From Sipunculus nudus (taxonomy: Eukaryota; Annelida; Sipuncula; Golfingiida; Sipunculidae): a stretch of DNA of 64,000 nucleotides. Below the pieces are notes generated by a model that saw only the letters and a list, made by a program, of their open reading frames with translations, was not told the DNA's origin and searched no databases. Made by a program: the position numbers and the translations under genes. Shown piece by piece: positions 38,588-48,179 of this stretch. The number at the start of each line of letters is the position of its first letter. Position 1 is the first letter of the stretch. The stretch spans positions 29,429,079 through 29,493,078 of the forward strand of contig CM049307.1 of the NCBI GenBank assembly GCA_026874595.1, written 5' to 3'.

Positions 38588-38785
38588 CTGTTGATGGAGC
38601 TAACACTGGGCACATTTTCTTGGTCGCAGACTCCTTCTGACAGCAACCGATCCCGGATCTCCCAGGCGAACATTGTGGGATTTTCTTTCTTGTATTTACA
38701 GATGGCGTTAACTACTTTTGGGGTGGCCACTTTTGGCTTGGACCCCCCGATGACGCCGGGTTTAATAGAACCAGTTTCGTAGTAC
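38588..38785 (-). CDS. Pax2/5/8: Pax2/5/8 exon 3b: C-terminal half of paired domain, variant b
   Basis: This is the second copy of the RED-subdomain exon, also 198 nt with identical phase (2 in, 2 out). The acceptor is aacatttcag|G and the donor is AACAG|gtaggtg. It encodes [20 protein letters not shown], then [46 protein letters not shown]. Lys after VATP and Asp in VCD match what I know of vertebrate PAX2/5, so this copy looks closer to the ancestral sequence. It differs from 3a at 7 residues, yet 36 of the 58 shared complete codons are silent variants, so the duplication is old and both copies have been constrained. Either copy joins exon 2 to exon 4 in frame. Confidence 0.95.
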
Positions 38786-38822
38786 CTGAAATGTTATTTA
38801 CAAAATACGTCAGAGGGCCTAC
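38786..38822 (-). other. 37-nt spacer between exons 3a and 3b
   Basis: The spacer begins gtagg and ends tttcag, so it has the donor of 3a and the acceptor of 3b but only 37 nt in total. That is below the usual minimum size for metazoan introns, because donor, branch site and acceptor complexes cannot all fit. If retained, translation reads Arg then TAG immediately after exon 3a. The geometry therefore predicts that transcripts use one copy or the other, not both. Confidence 0.85.
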
Positions 38823-39020
38823 CTGTTAATTGAGCTGACGCTCGGTATATTGTCTTGGGTGCACACGCCTTCCGCCAGTAAACGGTCACGAATTTCCCAA
38901 GCAAACATTGTAGGGTTTTCCTGTTTGTATTTGCAGATCGCCTCCACGACGGGAGGGGTCGCCACTTTCGGCTTTGACCCCCCTATCACGCCAGGCTTTA
39001 TGGATCCTGTTTCATAATAC
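38823..39020 (-). CDS. Pax2/5/8: Pax2/5/8 exon 3a: C-terminal half of paired domain, variant a
   Basis: A 198-nt exon encoding the linker and second helix-turn-helix (RED subdomain) of the paired domain: [20 protein letters not shown], then [46 protein letters not shown]. The acceptor is aaatttccag|G and the donor is AACAG|gtagg; both ends are phase 2, completing Arg from exon 2 and splitting the last Arg. It is first of two copies in transcript order. Compared with copy 3b it has Pro instead of Lys after VATP, Glu for Asn, Gln for Lys, Ala for Ser, Thr for Asp, Asp for Glu and Ile for Val. The [12 protein letters not shown] ending resembles Pax6-type domains more than vertebrate PAX2/5/8. 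It is fully open with intact splice sites, so it appears functional. Confidence 0.95.
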
Positions 39021-39249
39021 CTGGAAATTTTAAACAAACCATTGCGGAATTAAAGATGGCGTCGTCACAGTCTCCTTCGTCCTGTCACCAGCATCCCGCC
39101 ACCGGGCTAATGTTAGCCATACCACCTGCAAGCGATTAGATAGCCACCGGGTATTAGCAGACGTAAACAACCCGGCCAAGTAGATGGCCAAGTTTATATA
39201 TACGGTAAACATGACAAAACTATGTAGTTATTGTATTAAGCACAGGTTA

Positions 39250-39258
<9 letters not shown>

Positions 39259-39305
<47 letters not shown>
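39259..39305. repeat. (TA)n microsatellite, intron 2
   Basis: About 47 bp of TA, some 240 bp upstream of the exon 3a acceptor, so two TA arrays bracket the exon 3 pair. Confidence 0.95.
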
Positions 39306-39309
<4 letters not shown>

Positions 39310-39868
39310 ATCCTTCCACCCTAGTACACATATAGGGAAATGTCAAAGCACATACGCCGTGGCATAATACATGAAACATGTAAAGTGTTTATTTGTTATT
39401 GTTTATTATTATTCAGATATGTGGAATTACCTATTTAAGTCATCAGTAAAAAAATATTTATTTATTAATTGATGCGTATTTTTTTATATTATCAATAATA
39501 TTTTTATTCACTTGATTATAGAAAGTGCTAATAATATTGAGATTATAATAAGTTATATCAAATAGATCAAGATGAAAAAGTATTTAGTTTATTTTTTAAT
39601 AAATCTGCATTGATTAACACTGTTTAATCCAGCAATAATATTAATAGAAAAAGAAGAAAGGAAGAAGAGATAAAAAGAGAAAAGATAAGTAAAAAGTGAG
39701 TTGACATACATGTCCTGAAGAATAATGAAGATACATAGAAATGCATGTCTATTATGTGAATTTACTAAATTTAAGCATTCATTTAATATTTTCTAAAATT
39801 GATTTTCTGCGTTGAGTGGGTTGGTTAGACTGAATAAATGTAATTTATCATATTACAGGTTGAACTGT

Positions 39869-39869
<1 letters not shown>

Positions 39870-39910
<41 letters not shown>
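39870..39910. repeat. (AAT)n microsatellite, intron 2
   Basis: About 41 bp of AAT repeats. Confidence 0.95.
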
Positions 39911-41031
39911 GCCAGTTACACATGCAAATTTAATAAATTATTATCTGCTTTGTTCTGTATAATGCTCATTATAGTATACTTCTTATGCATGCAATCATAT
40001 AAGTGAAGTGTAAATGGAATTTCATGAATAATTCAATGGTTTTCCCCGGTTCCCGTCTCATGCGCGGGAAAACATCGCCGGGCGAGTAAACAGGTTTAAA
40101 GTCAGTTGGCAGGTAAGCAAGACGATCGCCGCGGGTCATGATTTGACATTAACTGGTATTGGCGGGTTTGATTATACGTCACTGCTTGATTTTTTCCCTG
40201 TCAACATGACACACATGTTGCACAAAATTAATTTCCCTGCTCGATCCCTTCTGGTCGTCTGGCGCAGCGGTTTGAGCGCCACAAGAAACGCGAGTCCAGA
40301 GGAACGGAAGTGAGTGCGTCATGAATGCGTCAGCTCTCAGAGCGGCTGCTCTCGTCGCCGACACACGGGAAATTGAAGCGGCCGTGTTGGACATTATAAA
40401 CGACATCAGAAATATTTATAAACAAGGACTGCTGATTAGCTTAAAACCGAGCACTTCTATCGTCACACCGGCCGACCTGTCGCTTCTATATGCAGCAATA
40501 ACGCAATTATCTGACGCGGGCTAAAAGATATATGAAAGCACGTGTCAAATTCCCTGTTTTATTTGCGTTATTCTTATTGTTAATATATAAACTGCTCAGA
40601 TGCCTGACATGCAGAACGCTATCGCAGGCAAAACAATTACAGGTTTCTTTTAAGCAATGTCTAGTGTCCGATCTCCAGGGATTAACCGGGCCCCAGGACG
40701 CATATTTATTTATTCTGTCCGCTGCCTGGCTCCATTCATATGTTGTAACGTCCATTGTGAGCTTGTTGAATTACTGCGGTTTACAAGGAGTCTTCTGTAC
40801 ATGTATCTATGTCAAATAAACCAGAGTCAAACTTTGTTTCTGCATTTTTTTTGTTCAACAGGTATACTATCAACATTGAAAGATAAATATACTATCTTGT
40901 AGCTGTAACAAGATCTAACTTTATATTGTGATAGTGACAAGCAGTATACATGCACATATATGTCTATTTTACCGTTGCCATTACGATGAACAAGTGCCCC
41001 TTTACAATGCCCGTAACCCCGCAATGTGAGC

Positions 41032-41033
<2 letters not shown>

Positions 41034-41091
<58 letters not shown>
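41034..41091. repeat. (TA)n microsatellite, intron 2
   Basis: About 58 bp of TA directly beside the 39-bp minisatellite. Confidence 0.95.
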
Positions 41092-41094
<3 letters not shown>

Positions 41095-41096
41095 GC

Positions 41097-41470
41097 ACTT
41101 TTTTCTGTGACCATGACACGCACTGTGAACAGGGGACATTTGCCAAACACGACACGCGATATAAGCAGAAAAACATAACCGCGAGCGTGACACGCGATTT
41201 GAGCAGGACCGCTTTACCGCACAAGTCACACGCGATAAGAGCGGGAGCACTTTACCGCAAAAACTGACACACGATATTAGCAGGACCACTTTACTACAAA
41301 AGTGACACGCGATATGAGCAGTACCACTTTAAAACAAACGTAACACTCGATATGAGCAGGACCACTAATCCTTGAGCGTGACGAGCAATATGAGCAGGAC
41401 CACTTTACCATTAGCGTGACACGCAGTTGCCCACTTTACCGAAGCGTGACACGCAATATTAGCATTACGA
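41097..41470. repeat. 39-bp minisatellite with Pax-site-like cores
   Basis: About ten degenerate copies of a 38-40 bp unit of the pattern gtgacacgcgatatgagcag then accactttaccg. They abut the (TA)n run at 41034-41091. GCGTGAC occurs at 41185, 41376, 41414 and 41444; this heptamer matches the core of known Pax2/5/8 paired-domain sites. The repeat is directly visible; any binding role is inference. Confidence 0.85.
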
Positions 41471-42434
41471 GCAAAAAGATCTTTGCCGCAAGTGAATCCC
41501 ATCCATATTTTTGGCTATTTTAATGTAAGGAAGTCTTTCAAATAATCCTAAATTTAATTTTCTCATTTCCACAAGGCTACCGAAACATGACATTAAATTG
41601 CTTGCTTTCTTATTGACTGATGCCCTCTTCACTACCATTAATATGGTATTTTTTATCCAATGAACATAAAGTATGAATTCATTAATAAAAAGTCATTTGC
41701 ATTTTAGCGCTTTTTTATATCGGGTTACGGGCGTGGTTTCATCCTGGCGGGCGTGGTTTTATTTCGCTGACAGACTTCGCGCCTCGGGCTCGGACGCAAA
41801 CCACCCCTCGCCTGATGTTTGAAGCATCTCTGGTCTCACGTATACATTACAACCGCAGGTCAAACAAAACTATAGAGAGCAATGGCTACAGTCGGCGAGT
41901 GCCATTTTCTCAGCAGGGAACAAGCACGCGTTTATGTAGATCCGCGTAATGAAACAGACCAACATGTGCTTTGTAGCCCGTTTTAAGATTGATGACTTCA
42001 TTGCCTGAAGCAACGAAACAGAAACGGCTAATTTTCTTGTGGTGGCAGATAATTTTGGCGCCCATTCAGTTGTTGGTGAAACACTGCGTTAATTAGGGTA
42101 ATCGTAGTTAATTCAGAACGGCAACAGACGCTCGCAGGGAAGTGCACAGCTGGACATGGGAAAATGTTGCGTTTTCCAGCTTCACTTCCAAGTGGGGTGC
42201 CTGCTCCACTTTTGATCTCCTAAGCTATCGAAATCTGGGCCCAGTCGCTCAAATATTAACCAGATAGACGGCTCCCTCATTCGGTCCCTGCTTGCAGTCG
42301 AAGATAAGGGGAACAAAGAGAAATGAAAAAGAACAAGTCGCGCCCGTGTGTTCAGGTTCCCGACGCCGACTGCTGAGTCAGATATGCCACAGAAAAAGAT
42401 GCAAGATGAGGAAGATGCTGACAACGCCCAACAT

Positions 42435-42562
<128 letters not shown>

Positions 42563-43559
42563 GGAGTGACACGTCTCAATGTAAATTTAAAAAATTAAAT
42601 TAAGTATAATTATTATTCAGAGAGAGAGACAGAGAGTGAGAAAGAGAGATGGATATGTAATCCACTATATGTGTAGGTTCAAGAAGCTTAACATTTCGGT
42701 GTTCCAGATTTTTCAATTTGTCGGTATATTATCTTTTAATTGTTTCAGTATAAAGCTCAGTTTACTTACGTGAAGCTTATTCACTGACAAGGCTTTTTAT
42801 TTAACATCACGCACTGAGTTTTATTTATATAAAGACAATATTGTGAGGGATGATTTCTGGGGCTATGGATGCAGATTATTTAGCTGACAGTTGGGCGTCT
42901 TGTTGAGTTGGTGTTGTGAGCACGTGTAGGACGACGGGTTGGCTAAACATCGAGGATAGCGTGCCAAGGGGCCCGATGAATTTCCTAGCGCTACACTTAA
43001 TTCAAGTCAGGTGTGCACTACAAGTGCGCTTCCCTTTGATGTCTGGACCAGAAGCTCTTTGTAGGTACATTGACGCTGTGCATTTACAATATATACACAT
43101 ATCTACATACGTTTAACATAGAAAACTCTGAAATCAAGGGCTATAAGAGCCCATTTTGGCCAACACGCGGGGGCCATTAAATGTTTCCTATATTTACCCG
43201 CTTTCTGCTTGCTACCAATATCTGTGAAATGCTCACATTTATTTGATACTGAGCTGCCAAACATGACGGAAAACAATGATGAAAATGATGTAAATATGAC
43301 TTAAGTTTAAATTTTGCTGAAGTTCAATTACGATACAGAATTATATTTAATTAAACATAACATATTTTTATCAGTTTATAGTCAAGTGCGTATATGTATA
43401 TATACGACCTCTGGTTCCATATCATAATATTAGCTGAAGTTGGTAATTTTCCTTTAAAATAATTATATGCGTAAGACTGAATCATGTATCTGGCAAACTG
43501 AAATCTTATATATATGATATATACAGCTGCTTTTGTTCATTTATAAAACCTAAGATTCC

Positions 43560-44130
43560 ATTAATTCTGATTGCAACACGCGTATTTATAAATCTTCTTT
43601 GGTATATATAGCCATACAGGCTCCATCCGATTTGGCTCAAACAAACAGTACGTTTTTTTCAGCACCTTTGAGCAAACACACGGCCTATTTATTACTGATG
43701 AGCAGACGACCATTCGCCCTATTAACCTAGTGCTTTGATTGGTCAGGGTTGCGTGAGGTTGTGCCTGATTGGTTCTATGACGGCCAGACAGAAAGCGTGT
43801 TGAATTCGGTAAAATAACACCCATGTTTAAAGGCGTAGTTAGTTCCGCTGCTCTGGGCACACAAGTTCTACCCCGGCTTGTATGCGTGTCCTTACATTTT
43901 TCTAGGGATCACTCGACTCTTCCGTTCCGTTACCCCCAATTGGCTGCCCATGATCTGTGAACGCGCAGCACAGAATACAAGCTCGCTGACACAATACCAT
44001 TTTGTCGCTGGTTGACTAACACACTTTTTTTCACAATCGGGCGAGCATGTCACCAAAACAATCCTGCTCTGTATACTATCGTTTATTCGTACACGCTTGG
44101 ACGCCCGCGCTCGGCTTATACCAGCCCGTG
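43560..44130. other. Intron 2 island with paired CCAAT boxes
   Basis: On the gene strand this unique island has ccaatcaggc and accaatcaaagc about 30 bp apart (within 43730-43775); ccaattggct lies at about 43.93 kb. This is promoter-like. A start site here would yield transcripts lacking exon 2 and so the first half of the paired domain. No start site or first exon could be fixed. Confidence 0.25.
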
Positions 44131-45110
44131 GATTCAATCATAAAATAACTTGATACACGATAATAAAATCATATAAATAGAAATATATATGGGAAACACA
44201 TGACAGATCCTTACATTAAATCATTGTGCTTTTTTTAATATACTTAAATGTACGAATAAAATTATTATATATTCCTGTCTAGCACGCTATATCCAGTTTG
44301 TAAACAAACGTGTCTGATTATGTATTATACGTGGGTTTGAACCTTCTATTTATTTATTATTATATAATTACATACAACCTGATAATTACCCATGGGATAT
44401 ATTATATACAAACACCGTTTGATTCATTCAGAAAAGACTGTTTCAACTGTCCCCATAATAATTATGATAACTGCATTTTGAATAACTCAGAAATATCATA
44501 ACATTTTAAAGGGGGATTTAATAAAGTCTTGATTATTAACAAAAAATAACAAACTGACCAAACTATTTCGATAATGAAATTGCATTCTCTGCGATGTAAG
44601 CAACAAATAAGAGATTTTCTTTTTATTTCCTCCCTTTTCTATATTTTGTAAGCTTGAAAATTATAATTTTAACATTTTACAATTACAATGCGTGACACGA
44701 TCTTTCAGATTTAGGACATTATGTTGTTCCGGAATGAAATATTATTCAATTACAATTAAATAGCATTGAAATCTGGTGATACTTAAGTGGAAGCTGTACT
44801 CAAGGGTTTCCATGATTTGTATATGTGTCTGCATACGAATATTTGTTTTCTTTGATTTGCATGGATTTACTATGAATTATACATATACTTTTTCAGTAAC
44901 AGTGATATTTGTATATTCATTTATTGTTATTGTATTATTATTTTTAATGTTTTTGTTATTATTTTTGTTGTTGCTGTAATTGTTTTAATCTAGCTGTATT
45001 TTTTTAATGTTGTTGAAATTATAATTATTATTAATATTATCTATTTATTTTGTGTATGCATTATAAAACGTAACACACATCATGCAAATTAAATATAAAA
45101 AAATTCTTAC

Positions 45111-45315
45111 CTTCCTAAAATTTTGCTGACGCATCCATGTGACACGCGCAGTTGCCTGGAGATGTCACATGGCCTTACGCCTTGGTGCGCCAATTCTACG
45201 ATCCGCTGCCGAACGACGTCCGGAAGAGGCCGACCGTTGACGAAGACGCCCCCGAGCTGGTTGACGCCGCCATGGCCTGCAACACACAGACCAGGTGGAG
45301 CGTCAAAACGGGTGT
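45111..45315 (-). CDS. Pax2/5/8: Pax2/5/8 exon 2: N-terminal half of paired domain
   Basis: The exon encodes the beta-hairpin and first helix-turn-helix (PAI subdomain) of the paired domain, from [10 protein letters not shown] through [30 protein letters not shown] to GCVSKILGR. All strongly conserved contact segments are intact. The donor GGAAG|gtaag (45110/45111) leaves in phase 2, splitting the final Arg. Two acceptors are present. The upstream one (exon start 45315) follows a long, nearly pure pyrimidine tract and adds 13 residues, [13 protein letters not shown], before the domain. The inner one (exon start 45276) follows gtgtgttgcag and gives a 166-nt exon starting right at GHGG, the classical Pax boundary and size. 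Both are compatible with exon 1 in phase 1. The family call is essentially certain; which acceptor dominates is not known. Confidence 0.97.
45276..45315 (-). other. Tandem alternative 3' splice sites before exon 2 (39 nt apart)
   Basis: On the minus strand, tcctctcctcag ends just before 45315 and tctgtgtgttgcag ends just before 45276. The 39 nt between them are open and encode [13 protein letters not shown], keeping the paired-domain frame either way. The outer site has the better pyrimidine tract, while the inner site sits at the conserved Pax exon boundary. Confidence 0.7.
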
Positions 45316-46929
45316 CTGAGGAGAGGATAGAGAGAAGAAGAAAAAGATGGGCCGTCAGAATCATAAGTGGCCTCAGACATTCATCTATATGTTTATATAC
45401 AGGACGAAAAGAAAGGAATTGTTATTACACCTATGGTACAATAGTACAGCTATGGGCAAAACATAATAAAGGACTCTCAAGAGATATCGCTGATATTATT
45501 TGGATACCAAAAAATTGATAAAATAGCTGTAGATTCTATTTACTGCATATTATTAGGAAAAATAAATACAGAAGGCAAAATAACAAAAGAGATTTGGTTC
45601 CACATGGTCAATCAAGTTGAAGGACATAATTAAGATAGGAGAAAAAGTATCGTTTGAATTCTGAATTTTTACAAAATAAATGCAAAGTATGAAAAATATA
45701 AAAAGAAATTTAGGTTGTCAAGAGATCTGTGCATGGGTTGTATATCATCAAGGGATTTTCTTTTTGCATGCATGTATATGTAAATATAGTGGTGTAATAA
45801 GAAAAAATTTAGAAAGGGCTATAGACGAAAGTCTTATTTTAAGTTCTAAATTATATGAGACACGTGAAAGATCGTTATACAGATCTTTTTAATTTGTTAA
45901 CTTAAAATGTAAATGGTCTGATAAAAGTTTTTTTAAGATTATTATTATTACAAATGAAAGAAAGATGTCGGATTTTTTTCCCACAGGTTCTAGCAGTATA
46001 TGAAAAATATACACAAAAAAAAGGAATTGCACAAAAGAGCAATTTTATTCTTAATAACTATTAAAGGTAAAATACGACTACATATCCTGGTTGTTAACAT
46101 GAAAACAAATACTGGGGGAGAACAGGAAAATGTCAGTGCTTAAGAACTTATAAAGAATATTTACCTAAATAAAAACTGAATAAAAATATGTTCCATAAAC
46201 AGGGAGTTAATAACTAATTAATTGTATATGTTAAAATATTTATTAATACTGTTTTGTGTTGTCAAAATGAACAAACATTAATCACAGAGAAAATTAGGTG
46301 ATTAAGGTTCTCTGTAAATATACTACCATAGGTATTTTAACAAACCTAAATAACACAAAATATACATAACATCATTTACAGCAAGTGGTAGTTCAATGAA
46401 TGATTACTAAAACATTCCAAAATATTATCAAAATAAGTATATTCACAATACCCATTCTGATCAGCTCTGCAGACAAGAGCTGGACTTTTATTTTCTAGTG
46501 ATACATACATGTAGTTTATTGTATGTATGATAAACACCATAAATCCCTGTACATGCACTGACTGTATGTGAGCATAAGACCCACGCCATGCGGGCGTTTT
46601 CTGCCGTGAGCCCCAAATCCACGGGGAGTGATGCGGCTGATTTATATCAGAAAGATCTAAACCACGGGGTCCGCTTAACCGTCCACCATAACGGGCTTAT
46701 GATGAAGAGAACATTTGTTTACAAAATGCTCTCAGACATGTGAATTAAGTAGGCCTGACAAAAGGTGCTCTGTCTGATCACGGAGTATCGAAGCCTTAAT
46801 AATTAATACGTTGTTCGTTGATGAAGTCTCTACGAACCATCTGTCTATGAAATGAGCGGTTCAAGTACACGTGACCTATTTCAAATCAATGCACATATGC
46901 GTACAAAACGACCGTATTTTCATAACAAC

Positions 46930-46942
46930 CCCCCCCCCCCCC
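46930..46942. repeat. Poly-C tract, intron 1
   Basis: A run of about 13 C. Similar runs are at about 51267-51279 and 33652-33667. Confidence 0.9.
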
Positions 46943-48179
46943 ATACACAGCTTATTCTTTTTTTTAGACTGAACCAATAAATGATTTAATCGGTATGAAA
47001 TGATCAATTTTACTGTTTTCTCATAAACGTTACTAGTAATAAGATTAATTTTTGTTCGGTATTATAAAAATGAAAGGAAGCTAATGTGGATAAAAATATG
47101 TCTTATTTTCCTCTTTTAAATACCACGTATTAATGTAAAATAAAATGTGTAATAATAAAATGATAACGTATATATTTAAAAAATAAATATTAATAAACTC
47201 GACTTGACATCTGTTAAATATGCACATCTGTTGATTACGATAAGGAGCTGTAACACTATACAGTTAAACACGTTTTTATCTAATCAGCTGTTTATCTTTA
47301 TTCGGGCCTGCCGTGGTCGACAATTACACATCAGCGGGGAAACAGCAACACCATGCACGGCCTATGCAATGCATATATTACAGCTCAACCTGTTGTATAA
47401 ATACGTATATTTCCTCAATACACTTTAATAAGAATATAAATATATATATATATAAATATATACATAAATATATAAATAACATTGTACTTCATTATATTAT
47501 GGTTTGTAAAACTGCAAATGAGTAATCATTTTTTTTCCCTTGAAAAGCCAGAGTAACGTATGCATATCTAATTTTAACGGATTTAAACTATTTCTTTTTG
47601 ATGATTTATTCATGGTTCTGATTTATTCATGGGGTTAAAATTAAGTAATTCTTGTATACACCTATATTCCCGGTTTTTAGTCATATTTTAATTGATTAAA
47701 TTGTGGGGTCCCTTTTAGCTAATTCAAGACACTCATGTAACAGGCAATCTGAACAAATTTGTACATCAGATATTTTTAATTAAATATACAGAAAAAAAAA
47801 TTAATCAGATTTGTTGTTATTGGCTGATATATAAATACGAACACTCCTCGTTACTTAATAAAAAATAATATTGTTAATGCATGTTTTAGGTGCACATGTT
47901 GTAGCCAAAGTGAATAATCTTTGACCTGATAATGGTATATTTTTGTGTGCACTGTATTTCAAAATACATCCAGTTTGCTTACAACTACATAACATATGTT
48001 TGCAGTGATTTGACCATATTCATAATAGATATTTAATTTCCTACTCTAAAGACGAGAATTTTTGTTTGTGAATATGTGGTGTACATAACTGCATATGATA
48101 TTTTAAAACAAATTTAAAACCGTTGAAATGAATAAGGAAACATCCAAATTCTCCTGATTCAAATTATCTGTATATATGC

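Noticed and set aside
38588-39020. Exons 3a and 3b as an assembly duplicate or as two separate genes
   Set aside because: Silent sites are strongly diverged, so it is not an assembly copy; only one set of other exons exists and both copies share phase with it.
41097-41470. CRISPR-like array
   Set aside because: Repeats are diverged and contiguous without unique spacers, and the context is an animal intron.
45123-45518. 131-codon open frame on the plus strand
   Set aside because: It is antisense to the paired-domain exon 2, which is unmistakable on the minus strand.
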